Assembly: GCF_047675955.1 (NCBI RefSeq)
Contig: NC_132912.1
Location: 75,788,382-75,852,381, forward strand
Origin: Chlorocebus sabaeus
Lineage: Eukaryota; Chordata; Mammalia; Primates; Cercopithecidae
Direction of reading: 5' to 3'
DNA length: 64,000 nt
A program made the position numbers and the translations under genes. The notes beneath the pieces were generated by a model, which saw only the letters and a list, made by a program, of their open reading frames with translations, was not told the origin of the DNA and did no database searches. Positions within the stretch are counted from its first letter, which is position 1. Each line of letters opens with the position of its first letter. Positions 23,300 to 34,692 of the stretch are shown here, piece by piece.

Positions 23300-24455
23300 T
23301 GCAAGCATGACTGGTAGTCATGGAGAGAGACAGAAGCCAGTACTAGAGGAACAGAATCAGCGACAGATCTGAGGCCATATATTTGAAAATAGGTGAAGGA
23401 TTGGAAGCTTACAACATCAGGAATGGTTGGGAAAGTTGAATTACAAAGGAGCCTACATCAAATACTTGCATAAATAGGTTATGAGAAGAGAAATGGTATT
23501 TTGCTTGCATTTGTGTTTGCTTGTGTGGTTCCGGGTCAGTTTTGTCTGTCTGTTTTTGGCTTAGGAGCACAGAGCTAGGGAGGCCACAGAGAGAGTGAGT
23601 AGTAAATTAGTTACCAATAGAAAAACACTTGCAATATGTAATTACTATTTTTTAATGTACCAAATGAACATATAAGTCAAAATTAAGAATTTTAACATTA
23701 GGGTTCCTCTCTCTGATTCAAACATAATTATTGAATATTCTCCATATGTAAGCAATATTGCTACTGTTTCGGAAATAAAATTAAAAACAAAATCTTCTTC
23801 CAACACAGAAATAATCTCCATAAAGTTAGTAGAAAAGAAAACACTTTCATTATTGAATAAGCATTAATACAGAATGTGGCGGGCATCACAGGCAATCTGC
23901 TAAGACATTGCAAAGACAGAAAGAAATCTTACACTTTTATATAGTCAAATAGATAAAACTCATTGTATATATGCTTTCAAGATAGTAACTAGTCCTCAAG
24001 TAAAAGGACTTTACAGCACCATTTGTCACATATAGTTCACACTCACTTCACCTGGTAATTAGGGTGACTATCTGTGTTAGCTAACTGGCTTTATCCACAG
24101 GAAAAATAAACTTCTCATATATTTATCATAGGAAGCAGTTTTGTGGTTTGGAACAATCAAAGTTAGGTTCCTATCCATCCACAGAAACTGCGAGAGAGGA
24201 ATTTTATCTTCCTTATTATTATATTTCAAATAAATGGCTCCCAGGTGCTTGAGGAAGACATTCTTGATCATAAAGCAGACAAAAGACCTATCAACTCTTC
24301 AAACGGACTTACACACATTTCTAACAGAGGATAAAGTACTTAAAGTTACAAGTTTTCTTAAGCAAATATTCTAAGAAAAAAGGGAAGGGACAATTCTCTT
24401 CCCTTCTTTTAACAGGGAGAATTAAGTTTATAATTTTTACTTATTCATGTATTTG
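23300..24455. other. unassigned AT-rich intergenic sequence
   Basis: No recognisable gene or repeat. A 64-codon minus-strand frame (24077-24271) has no domain features. Confidence 0.5.
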
Positions 24456-24459
24456 TTTG

Positions 24460-24582
24460 TTTTAAGTAGAAATAGGGTCTCCCTATGTTATCCAGTCTGG
24501 TCTCCAACTCCTGGCCTAAAGCAATCCTCCTGCCTTAGCCTCTCAAAATCCTGGGATTACACTGAAACACAGTGCCGAGACA
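24460..24582 (-). mobile_element. Alu monomer (FLAM-like) fragment, antisense
   Basis: 'aatagggtctccctatgtta … tccaactcctggcc … cctcctgccttagcctctca … cctgggattaca' is the reverse complement of a single, old Alu-type arm. Only one arm is present. Diverged. Confidence 0.75.
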
Positions 24583-24589
24583 AGCTTCT

Positions 24590-25115
24590 TATTTTAAATT
24601 TGGATTTATCCTTACACTAGACACTGTACAGGATACAGTGATGAAAAAGATAAAGTTTATGGCTTCAAGACATGTACAGAAAAGGCATCTGAATTAGGAC
24701 CAGAATTACCATATTCACCATCTATCCTAATTTATAAGATCAAAGATTCCTAAGTGAATGTTGCAAAAACTTTTATTTCCATCTGACCAAATTAGAAAAC
24801 TCAACTTTTCTTTATTCATATATTTTAGCAGGTAGTTTTGAACTCCAACAATAAAATGAATCAATTAACTGTTTTTATATGTATTGATTTCAAATTGATA
24901 ATTTGATATTTTCTTAACTACTATAAGCAAAACTAATTTTGAGAAAATAACACTGAAAATGTATAAACAAAACTATAACTTCCATTATGTCAAATCATAT
25001 CTGTTCATTTACACAATCAATGAGTTCATTATTTATTTAATATGTATCTCCTTAGCAATAATAGGTACTCATCGCTGTATCACATCCTAAAGATAATACG
25101 TTAAAAAATATATTA
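24590..25115. other. unassigned AT-rich sequence
   Basis: A weak L2/MIR-like end ('acactgtacaggatacagtg', near 24620) is possible. Otherwise nothing recognisable. Confidence 0.4.
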
Positions 25116-25117
25116 CA

Positions 25118-25280
25118 GCAATATTGAGATGAAAGTGGATTCAAATTCTGCCTTTTTTAGTTTTTCAATTAGCAAGTTGCTTAAGCTCTCTCAGTTAGTT
25201 TATCTACCAAATGGTGACACTACATATGCATTTCATTGGGATAATGTAATAATTCAATAAGATTATACTTTTTAAAAATT
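25118..25280 (+). mobile_element. MIR SINE fragment
   Basis: Ordered MIR core motifs: 'ggattcaaattctgcctttt', 'caagttgcttaagctctctc', 'agtttatctaccaaatggtg', then 'gggataatgtaataattcaa'. Confidence 0.75.
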
Positions 25281-27685
25281 AACATAGTATTTCTTATTTA
25301 GAAAATGCTCAAAATGGTCACCATTATATTCAATTAATATAAGAAATATATAGATATATGAATATACATGTAAAAGCAATTTTTTAAAATGTTATACTGG
25401 CAGAATATCAGAAATTATTGGTAAGCTACTTGGCTCAGCTTTAAAAATTGGTTATAGAAAAACACATCTGCATTATGGGGATTGGAATGTGGCCAAAAAT
25501 CCCCAAATAAACAAACAAAAAACCAGCATAGAAAATCTTTAGCTTAATTCAACCTAGGTCTTTTATTGTTAGCCATAATTGCCATATTGAATATAGGCAT
25601 TGTATTTTAATTCACTTTCATCTTTTATTTTCATCTGTTACCTGATTAGCTGAAAGTAAAAATAACTGGCTCTTCACCAGCAATAGTTTAAGGAGCATTG
25701 CATTACATCATTAAACCTCTCAGGTTTTCCATTTTCTCATTGTATAGGGTTTCAGCCAATCAGGTTACAATACTTTTGTAAGCTATAAAAAAATTATCAG
25801 AAAAAAATATAATAAAAATTTAATACTTGCCTTACATAATCTCCAGTTGCCTTATTAGTGTCAGCAGCCACAAAATTAGTTTAATGAATATATTTAGAAA
25901 AAGCGAAACAGGGAAAAAGAAAATAATCATGAACTCGTCTATATTGTTTATTGAAAGTTTATGTGTATAGGTGACTAATATAGACAATTGCCACTGAACT
26001 TAGTTTTTTTATTCCTCTACTATAACTAAACAAGCTCTTCCTTCTGCTCCAGCCATGTAAGACATGCTTGTTTCCCCTTCTCCTTCCCCTGTGATTCTGT
26101 GTCAAAGGGAAGCTCCCATATGACCTCACTTCTTTCCTATTTGTTGGAAATATTCTACAGCTAAATGGGAAGAACCTCAGCAAATCCATAACCATGCTAG
26201 CAAAAGATTATGGCCCTGGGTTCACTGTGTATTTTGGCATTTAGCCCACTGTGGTTGTATGGTTTCAAAATAATGAAAGAAGCCCTGATTGATCAGGGAC
26301 AAGAGTTTTCTGATAGAGGGAGTTTCCCAGTGATGGAAAAAATCACCCAAGGATCAGATAAGTTTTTCTTTGCAGAATGTGTGTGGGTTTGTAAGTTGTA
26401 AAGACTTAAAGTAAACTAAGAAATTAAGAAATTAAAAACAAAAGCTAAACAAAAAGTCTGAATTCAAAAATTTTTCATAATAACTTCCTATATACACTTT
26501 GAATAGACACTGTGTATACCAATGTTCAAAGGTTTTAACATGATGAAGGCATTCTGCATGTTAATTTTTAATCTTTAAATTTTAATTTAGGTTGGATGAT
26601 GACAATGCTATTTGCATAGGATAATATATTTTTAAGTGTATCTATGTTTTGTTAGCACAGTGCTCACAGTAGAGTAACCAGTCTCACAAAAGTATGTTGA
26701 TAGAAACAGAAGAAGAAACTTTTGGAAAAAATTTTAGCAAGACTAAAATTTTTGTTTTTAATTTTTATCCAGAATGATGCAAGTGATACTGTATTTTCAA
26801 AATTCACTCAGTTCTTCCTCAGTAGTCAGTTCCAATTCATCTCATAAAATTTATCTCATAAATTTAAATTAGTTTTTTATAAAAGACATGAATTCTGCAT
26901 CATGCATTTCCTATGTATAGGTTTCCTTTTGGTAGAAATAAAACCAAAGTAATTTATTAAATGAACAAAATGTTCATTGATAAACTTTTTGCAAATATGT
27001 AATATCAAGATTATCATTCACATCATTTACAATTGGTGTTAATTTATAGAACATGCCATTACAATCTGTAAACACTGTTTTTTTCAAATTTTTAACTTTT
27101 GTGTGTGCCCTGAATTTCTGTTATTGATATACATTAAGTTTCTTTACTGCATGAAAGTAATCAAATAATTAAAATTACCAAGCATATCAGATCAATAAGC
27201 AATTTTGGCTGTCCATCTCACTTCCTTAAAAAAACTATGACAAAACAAATTTATCTTTAAGAATCACTTAGAGTTTGTTCCATATTTCAAGCACTATAAA
27301 TACAATATTTTTTTCAATTAAACATCATACTTCTGCATGCAATACCACTCACTCATAATTATTTTCCATATTATCATAAAATTAAAATGTTAACCTTCAC
27401 TTAACTCACATCTAAGCCAATATATAGTTGAGAGCTGACGAGTTTTTTTTTTTTTAATTTTTTGGCAAGATTTTTGTGTGTGTGTGATGAAGCAGTGTGA
27501 CTAAGTGACTATCCCACAGAACACAGATCTACATAAACCTTGGATGTGAAGTCACATTTATTGACAATGTTATTTTTTATAGTTTTACACAATTTAGAGC
27601 TAGCATTTAGAGCTAGAGTTTGTCGCATCAATATCATGTTTAAATTGTGTAAGTTCTGAAAGAATTACCATATTAGGCTATGAAT
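25281..27685. other. unassigned AT-rich intergenic sequence
   Basis: No gene or confident repeat. A T12 run and a short GT microsatellite lie near 27442-27486. The lower end may contain further decayed parts of the hAT element annotated next. Confidence 0.5.
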
Positions 27686-27689
27686 TTAT

Positions 27690-28205
27690 CAGGTTACAAT
27701 AAAAAAATACTATGGTAGCTTCATTTTGTTCTATTAGTCTTCTATATCATTAGCTAATTCCTGAATGTGTCAAGGTATAGTGTTGGAGAGTGGTACTTGA
27801 ATCAACTACTCTGCTACAGAAACATTTCTAGACAAACCCCTTTGCTACAACCATTCATTAGTTTCTCAATAATTGCACATAGTGTTTTTATTCTTAGGAA
27901 ACTGAAGTGCCATGTTATATAAATTCTGCCAGGCAGTAATGTTTGTATTCAAAATATTGAACATCTGTTGTCAGCTTTCTATTTTAATACTTTTTCTTTC
28001 ACATAATTCTGTGGTTTTGAATGCATCTCTTTATGTTGTGTATATAATTGGCCTTAAAGTTTGATGGTTTAATCGTTTCAGCAGCCAATTCATCTCCACA
28101 AATGACATACTTCTTTTTAATCACTTCATCACCAATTACAGCTACAAAAATGAAATCAATATACGAGATAATACTTCTGAGTAAAATTAGTTTGACCTTT
28201 TCTTG
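27690..28205 (-). pseudogene. degenerate hAT (Charlie/ZBED5-like) transposase remnant
   Basis: Read on the minus strand, two blocks match hAT-Charlie transposases and their domesticated relatives (ZBED5/FAM200 type). At 28138-28057 the translation contains YVICGDELAAETIKPSN, which aligns with the BED zinc-finger signature 'CVxCGEvLAnesmKPSkL'. The first zinc cysteine is replaced by tyrosine. At 27799-27737 the translation VPLSNTIP-stop-HIQELANDIED aligns with the conserved 'PLSnnTvsrRIxelaxDIE' segment. The spacing of roughly 90-110 codons is right for the family. Frameshifts and stops prove it is a fossil. No termini or TSD were identified, and the C-terminal catalytic and dimerisation parts were not recognised. 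Confidence 0.68.
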
Positions 28206-28218
28206 GTCTTTACTTTTA

Positions 28219-28480
28219 AAAAAACTTCCATTATCACTATTTAATATACTACTGAAATAAAAAGATGTGTCATTTTTTGACCAAAAAAAGTCCAGTTAAT
28301 CTTATTTTACCATATGTAAATTAGCGTTAAAATTTTTAGCCCTTCTTTGAAATAACTTCCATTATTGCAATTTCATATACTACTACTGAATGAAAAAATG
28401 TGTCACGTCTTTACAAAAAAATTATCGTAAATCTTCTTTACCATCTCCATATTAGGTTTAAAATTTTGATTACTTAAATA
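28219..28480. repeat. diverged 131-133 bp tandem duplication
   Basis: Two adjacent units align end to end: 'aacttccattatcactattt … gatgtgtcattttttgacc … taaaatttttag' (from about 28223) and 'aacttccattattgcaattt … aatgtgtcacgtcttta … taaaattttgat' (from about 28354). The period is 131 at the left end and 133 around 'gtgtca'. It abuts the N-terminal side of the hAT remnant and may be part of its 5' region. Confidence 0.8.
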
Positions 28481-29290
28481 GCTAATAATGGTAAGCTATA
28501 CATTTAAAATATATCTAATAAAACTTTAAAATTATTTGTAAAATAAATAAGCACACACATTTTATCTTATTTTTATTGAATTACACTTCAAAAACCAATC
28601 TTAAAACATCACATCATCCCTTGGTCCTCCTGTGTATAACTAAAATGCAGCTCTTGCCTCTTATGACTCATCAGGTTAGTTGAGCAACACTTGGTCTAGT
28701 CTATACCCTGTTTAGTGAGACAAATCCACTGATCATAAGTGGGAAGACACAGAAACATCAATTTGATCAATAGTATTTAAAATGTACACTGCTCAATTTT
28801 TGTTCTTATTACCGGCCTGTGATGAACAACTCACAGATAGGCATCAGTCCTCCTATCACACTGAGTAGCAGTGATGCAGCTCCCAGCACCCTGCTGGTAA
28901 TTTTCAGAGATGGAATTCACAACCAAATATGTCATACTTCAAAGCCCATGAACTTGCCTCTGCACCATACTACTTCCCGAAGCTATGGGAATACTTATTT
29001 TGTAGCAAATACATTTTGTGCTCAATTCTTCCATGTTCTTCTCTTTCCAGAAAACAGGGCCTTCCCAGTGATTTTAAAGTTAAGCTGTTCTCCAATAATA
29101 ACTCTACTTCTTATTCTTCCCATACATTATTGGAGGGCAATTAACAGTTCCTAAAAAAATCCTCAACATTAAAATGTAAGTTTAAGGAACAGAGTACATT
29201 GAAAAAGACAGTCTCTAGGCTAGGCTACCTGTTTTGTTTTGTTTTGATTTTTAACATTAAACTGTAACATAGTTAAAACTATTTCAAATC
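28481..29290. other. unassigned intergenic sequence
   Basis: The 111-codon frame at 28819-29154 (first ATG at 28822) is the largest open frame here, but no domain, signal peptide or repeat origin could be recognised. No supporting promoter or splice context. Confidence 0.45.
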
Positions 29291-29300
29291 TAAAGGGACT
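29291..29300. repeat. TSD of 5'-inverted L1 (left)
   Basis: TAAAGGGACT, identical to 30116-30125. Confidence 0.92.
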
Positions 29301-29674
29301 TTTTTATTTTTTATTATACTTTTTTATTTTTTATTATACTTTAAGTTCTAGGATACATGTGCAGAACATGCAGGTTACATAGGTATACATGTGCTATGGT
29401 GGTTTGCTGTACCCATCAACCCGTCATCTACATTAGGTATTTCTCCTAATGCTATCCCTCCCCTTTCCCCCTACCCCTGACAGGCCCTTGTGTGTGATAT
29501 TCTCCTCCCTGTGCCCATATGTTCTCATTGTTCAACTCCCACCTATCAGTGAGAACATGAGGTGTTTGGTTTTCTGTTCCTGCGTTAGTTTGCTGAGAAT
29601 GATGGTTTCTAACTTCATCCGTGTTCCTGCAAAGGACATGAACTCATTCTTTTTATGGCTGCATAGTATTCCAA
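29301..29674 (-). mobile_element. L1 3' end, antisense part of a twin-primed L1
   Basis: Begins with the T-rich complement of the A tail (two 20-bp copies, 29301-29340), then 'actttaagttctaggataca … gtgcagaacatgcaggttac' (complement of the L1PA/L1PB 3' UTR), running back into the ORF2 C-terminus and stopping at 'gctgcatagtattcca'. Together with the adjoining sense segment it forms one insertion bounded by a 10-bp TSD. The 103-codon plus frame at 29449-29760 spans the inversion joint and is an artefact. Confidence 0.93.
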
Positions 29675-30115
29675 TGACATTTATGTGGACAACACACATG
29701 AAAAAAAGAAAAGCTCATCATCAGTGGTCATTAGAGAAATGCAAATCAAAACCACAATGAGATGCCATGCCATGCAAGAATGGCGATCATTAAAAAGTCA
29801 GGAAACAACAGATGCTGGAGAGGATGTGGAGAAATAGGAACATTTTTACACCATTAATGGGAGTGTAAATTAGTTCAATTATTGTGGAAGACAGTGTGGT
29901 GATTCCTCAAGGATGTAGAACTAAAAACGCCATTTGACCCAGCAATCCCATTATTGAGTATACACCCAAAGGATTATAAATCATTTTACTATAAAGACAC
30001 ATGCACACATTTGTTTATTGCAGCACTATTCACAATAGCAAAGACTTGGAACCAACCCAAATGCCAAACAGTGTTAGACTAGATAAAGAAAATGTGGCAC
30101 ATATACACCATGGAA
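29675..30115 (+). mobile_element. L1 ORF2 segment, inverted 5' part of the twin-primed L1
   Basis: Sense-orientation L1 ORF2 sequence from 'gacatttatgtggacaacac' through 'aatgcaaatcaaaaccacaa' and 'ggatgtggagaaataggaac' to 'acatatacaccatggaat'. It stops at the same ORF2 point at which the neighbouring antisense segment begins, with about 6 bases of overlap ('tggaat'). This head-to-head arrangement is the signature of twin priming during L1 insertion. Confidence 0.93.
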
Positions 30116-30125
30116 TAAAGGGACT
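30116..30125. repeat. TSD of 5'-inverted L1 (right)
   Basis: TAAAGGGACT, identical to 29291-29300. Confidence 0.92.
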
Positions 30126-30425
30126 ATATTTAATTTTACTTTTGAAATGTATTTTTATCCCAATTTCTTTCATTGTATAGCTACAAGAGGATGCGAGGTG
30201 ATAGTGCCTTAAATTGAATGTTTGTTTCTTAGAAAAGCCATTTTATCACTGCGAACAAAAAAATACCGTCAATAAGAAAAAAGAGAGAGAAATAGGAAAA
30301 CTATACAATACTGAGTTTACCAAATAGACTGTCACCATAAATAATTGCTGAGAATAGCCACTACCAGAAACTTCAGTATAAAATTATTTTCTCAGATACA
30401 GTATATGGGCAAAAACACTAACGGT
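30126..30425. other. unassigned AT-rich sequence
   Basis: No recognisable feature. The right part may belong to the following L1M element. Confidence 0.4.
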
Positions 30426-30427
30426 GA

Positions 30428-30686
30428 AAACAATGGATGAACCTGGAGGATACTGTACTAGACTAATAAGATGGATGGAAAGTAGAATGGTGGTTGCCAG
30501 GCCTGGGGTGGGTGGCCTGGAGCATTTGTTTAATAGGTATCGTTTCATTTTTGCAAGATGAAAACATTCTGGAGATTGGTTACAAAACAATGTGAATATA
30601 CTTAACACTATGGAACTCTACACCTTTGAAAATGGTTAAGGTGGCAAATTTTGTGTTGTGTGTATTTTACCACAATTTAAACAAAA
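30428..30686 (+). mobile_element. L1M 3' end, sense
   Basis: 'gaaagtagaatggtggttgc', then 'gcaagatgaaaacattctgg', 'acaatgtgaatatacttaac', 'ctacacctttgaaaatggtt' and 'tgtgtattttaccacaattt' are the consecutive landmarks of the 3' UTR of old mammalian L1 (L1MB/L1MC type). 5'-truncated, diverged. Confidence 0.8.
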
Positions 30687-30689
30687 ATT

Positions 30690-32070
30690 GTTGTGGTTGC
30701 TTCTTCTTATACTCCATTTCATTGGAATTTTCAATAACCCTGAACTCTGAAACCACAATGATCAGTATTGCTACCAGTTCACATAACCTGCCTTCCTGAA
30801 ATAAAATCTTTGTTTATATATATTTAAAAGACGAGGAGAATTGTAAGTACATGTGTCCAGTTATGTGTAACAGAATCACTGTTCAAATAATATGCATATA
30901 TTCATTTAAGGAAATAATTTGGGGATGAGCTAATAAACCTAAACAGTTTTGTGAGATATATTTTGACCACTAATTCCTTTCTAGAAGAGCAGAATTTATT
31001 GCGAGTAAACTGGTGAGTGAAAGGGGAGTATTATGTCTTATTATACGAAATAATATTACTATGATATTGTATTGGAGTATGGTCTCATTTAATCGGAAGT
31101 TTGTTAAGTAAAGTAGAAGAATAATGCCAGTAACTTATTACTGGCTTATTCTGTGAGAACTTACTTTCTCAACCTGTTTGAAAGGCACTATAGCAACTAG
31201 AAAATAAATTTGCTATTTTACCCTTGTCTCATGGCAGACTAGGACAAATCTGCTAAATAAAATATAACTTTCATCACACACTGATGATTCAATGTTTGGC
31301 TTCAGGATTTTGAAGAATAAAATATCAATGTCACCCTCAATTATATTAAAGTTTGGTTTATCACTTTTATACAAAAAGCTTACAAAATATTGAATTTACA
31401 GGAGAGAGTATCAAAATAACTCAAAAAGGCAAATATAGTGTGTGACAGAGACTGCTTGTTACTTAACCGCTTATTCATTATTTTTCTTTAGTAAAATAAC
31501 CTAAGATTTATTCAGCACAGTGTGTAATAAGCAAACAAAACTCATTTGTTAGCCTTCCTTCCAGCTTGGTGAGACTATGAATAAGTTCTAGGCAATGGAA
31601 CTTAAGCAGATGTGTGTTACTTTTTTGAAAATCATAAAAGTAAGCTCGCACAAATCCTTTGCTACTTTTATTTTCTCTTTCTTCTTTCATGGTGGCTGAC
31701 TACCAAAGTGATGGCTGGGACTCTCACAGCTCTGGGCCATGGAGTCATAGGCTAAGTACGGCTTAATAGCTAGATAATAGAAGACTGAATCTCTAACACT
31801 ATAAAGACACTTAATTTGGTGTCTGAATTTGGTTTACATAAAAAAGTAATATCTATGTTTTATTAAGTAATGACGACTTTGGATTGTTCTGTCACATTTA
31901 AGTAAAAGTAAGCCTAACTGAACAAATTCAAAGCAGGGTGTAAAACTATGATTATTAAATAAAAATAAGATGGGTAGAGAAGACCCTAACAGCAACAACA
32001 AAAAGGTAAATATATATGGTATTAAAATTTTATTATAGACTTAATTACTGTTTATATTTACCATTATACA
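30690..32070. other. unassigned AT-rich intergenic sequence
   Basis: No gene or recognised repeat. The minus-strand 60-codon frame at 31508-31690 has no domain. Confidence 0.5.
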
Positions 32071-32071
32071 T

Positions 32072-32127
32072 TGTGTGTGTGTGTGTATACAACTATATAT
32101 GGACTTTCAACATATATATATATATAT
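32072..32127. repeat. (TG)8 and (TA)n microsatellites
   Basis: Eight TG units at 32072-32087 and alternating TA around 32112-32127, separated by a short unique stretch. Confidence 0.9.
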
Positions 32128-32156
32128 TCCTATACTATATTATATACTATACCATA

Positions 32157-32534
32157 CAATGTGGTTTGACTGTGTCCCCACCCAAACCTCATCTTAAATT
32201 GTAATCCTCGTAATACACACGTGTCAAAGGAGGGGCCAGGTGGGAGGTAACTGGATCATGGGAGCAGTTTCCCCTACTCGGTTCTTGTGATAAGGAGGGA
32301 GTGCTCATGGGATCTGAGAGGTTTTATGAGCATCTGGCATTTCCCCTGCTTGCACTTCTCTCTCCTGCCACCATGTGAAGAAGGTCCTTGCTTCCCTTTT
32401 GCCTGCTGCCACGATCATAAGTTTCCTGAGGCCTCTCCAGTCATGAGGAACTGTGAATCAATTAAACCTCTTTCCTTTATTATTTACTCAGTTTGGCTTG
32501 TATCTTTATAGCAGTGTGAGAAGGGACTAACACA
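32157..32534 (+). mobile_element. MST/THE1-type MaLR LTR with 5-bp TSD, sense
   Basis: 'tgtggtttgactgtgtcccc', 'acccaaacctcatcttaaat', 'aactggatcatgggagcagt', 'ccaccatgtgaagaaggtcc', 'attaaacctctttcctttat' and a terminal 'gggactaacaca' are the diagnostic order for an MST/THE1 LTR. It is flanked by CCATA at 32152-32156 and 32535-32539. The 378 bp length fits MSTA/MSTB. It is a solitary LTR (no internal region), formed by LTR-LTR recombination or internal loss. The 74-codon frame inside is not a gene. Confidence 0.94.
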
Positions 32535-32539
32535 CCATA

Positions 32540-33545
32540 TATAGTATGGTATCTATAGTTGGTTTCGAGATTAAGTGTTCTACAAAGCTTGCTATAACAG
32601 AGAACAGAAAATTAAGATATTTCACAGCTCTCTCCATTTGATACTTCATAGAGGCAACAATTTTTAAATCTCTCTAGTAAATTATTTAATTTTTAATAAC
32701 ATACTTATAAATAGCATGAGTATATTGACCCTCCACCTCCATCATAAGTTAGCTCTGATACTGTGACCTCTTAGTTTGGAAGATAACAATCTAGCTCTCT
32801 TTCACCTTCTTGCCCCAAGCAATCTATGGACAATTTGAATTATCTGATGCATTTACATCTTAAATTTCGTTAGATCAGTATTTAATGTTCACATTATTAT
32901 GGCTCGATCCATGCTCGTTACAACTAAACTATGTACAGTTGAGCCTGAGTAACACAGATTTAAACTGAGCAGGTCTACTTATACATTCTATTCTTCTGCC
33001 TATACCACTCTTGAGACAGCAAGAACAATTCCTCCTTTACCTCCTCCTCAACCTACTCAATGTGAACATGATCTATTTCCACCTAATAAATAGTAAATAT
33101 GTATTCTCTTTCTAATGATTTTCCTAATGCCATTTTCTTTTCTCTAGCTTACTTTGTTGTAAGAATACAGTATGTAGTACATATAACCTACAAAATCTGT
33201 GTTCATCGACTATGCATGTTAACAGTAAGACTTCTGACAAATAGTAGGCTATTTTTAGTAGTCAAGTTTGGGGGAAGTCAAAAGTTATATGTGGATTTCT
33301 GACTTTGCAGGGATAAGTGCCACTAACCCCCACGTTTTTCTAGGGTTAACTATAGTAATGCATTATGTTGCGATTGCTTTTTCTTTTCCCCACATTTTGT
33401 TTTCCTTAGAGACAATCATTTTCTAGTTATATATATTTGTTTTTTCATGTTCTTAGTAGCAATTCTATACTAATACTCCCTCAGTATTATAAAACTCGTC
33501 TTAGTACTATCAAATTAATTATCTCTTCAATCAGTTGTATATCTT
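32540..33545. other. unassigned AT-rich intergenic sequence
   Basis: No feature recognised. The left end repeats 'catatatagtatggtatcta', AT-rich. Possibly some decayed DNA transposon. Confidence 0.45.
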
Positions 33546-33549
33546 TTGA

Positions 33550-34692
33550 TGAAATCCCTCATGGTGCTACCTGACTTGTTCCACTCTGGCTAATCTTCTC
33601 TGCAAGCAGGCTAATCACATTTCACCTTGGGCTAGAAACACGTCATCACACCCTTTTCTAGTGTTGAATTCCATTTCCCGAATTGCATGAGTCCCTCCAT
33701 CTGGGTTATTTCAACTTTTGATGAGGAACATTTCCCATTTGTATCCTGAGAAAAGTGTATAAGAGACTGTCTTAGATGACTGACTAATCTCCTTGTCAAA
33801 CAGTCATTTGGGCAGAGTTTTGTGTTTTCCTAAACAAGTTTTTCTCATTCTTTTCGATATGGATAGTGTGAAAATGTTCTAAATCTTTAAATTCTTCTTT
33901 CTTTCTGATTAATAATTTCCTTTTTTTTTTTTATTTTTTGAGATGGAGTCTTGCATAGGCTGGAGTGCAGTGGTGTGATCTGGGTTCACTGCAACCTCCA
34001 CCTCCCGGATTCAAGTGATTCTCCTGCCTTAGCCTCCCAAGCAGCTGGGATTACAAGCACCTGCTACCTCGCCCAGCTAATTTTTTTTTGTATTTTTAGT
34101 AGAGACGGGGTTTCACTATGTTGGCCAGACTGGTCTCAAACTCCTGACCTCACGATCTGCCTGCCTCAGCCTCCCAAAGTACTGGGATTACAGGTGTAAG
34201 CCACCACACCTCTTTTCAAGTTTTAGTACAAGCAATCTAAAGGAACCAGGCTACTATTTCAACAATTTGCTTACTTATTTCCTCAGCCAAATATCCAGGG
34301 TTATTGATTACACATTTTATCTTTCACAAAACAATAGAACAGAACACAACCAGTCTTTGCCACTTTATAACTAAGATTGTCTTTCCTCCATTGTCTGATA
34401 ACATATTCCTGATTTCGATTTTTAGATCTCATTAGAATGACTTCTGCTGTCTATGTTTTTACCAATATTCTGTTCAGAATCACTTAGGTATTATCTAAGA
34501 AGACTGAGGCATTGTCCACAGCTCACCTCCTCTCCTGAGCTTTCATTTGAATATCCCTTAATGGTCCATTCACAGCAAAACAGGCTTTTTCTAGCATGCA
34601 CTTTACAACTTTTCAGCCTCTAACCATTACTTTATTCTAAATTTGCTTCAACATTTTTAGCTGTTTAATAGCACCCTCATTTCCCAGCACCA
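33550..34692 (-). mobile_element. MaLR internal region (MLT1/MST-int), antisense, split by an Alu
   Basis: Between the flanking LTR at right and about 33550, the sequence matches the antisense strand of MaLR internal DNA. Landmarks next to the LTR are 'gcttcaacatttttagctgt' and 'ttcccagcaccaatgtgtat'; further left are 'tttcctcagccaaatatcca' and 'tctttcctccattgtctgat'. In intact MaLRs this region carries a decayed gag-like frame; here no open frame is left. An Alu interrupts it at 33917-34211. The left boundary is uncertain and no second LTR is seen. Confidence 0.68.
33917..34211 (-). mobile_element. Alu SINE, antisense, nested in MaLR
   Basis: T-rich tail, 'gagatggagtcttgcatagg', 'tgcaacctccacctcccgga', 'gagacggggtttcactatgt' and the end 'gtgtaagccaccacacc' form a complete antisense AluS-like element. 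It lies inside the MaLR internal region, so it is younger than the MaLR. The 82-codon plus frame is derived from it. Confidence 0.95.

Noticed and set aside
28048..28260. 70-codon plus-strand frame
   Set aside because: It is the opposite strand of the hAT transposase remnant; the minus strand carries the recognisable motifs.
28819..29154. 111-codon plus-strand frame and an overlapping 71-codon frame
   Set aside because: No recognisable domain, start context or neighbouring exon structure; kept only as unassigned sequence.
29449..29760. 103-codon plus-strand frame
   Set aside because: Crosses the inversion joint of the twin-primed L1; an artefact of rearranged LINE sequence.
32287..32511. 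74-codon plus-strand frame
   Set aside because: Falls inside the MST-type LTR.
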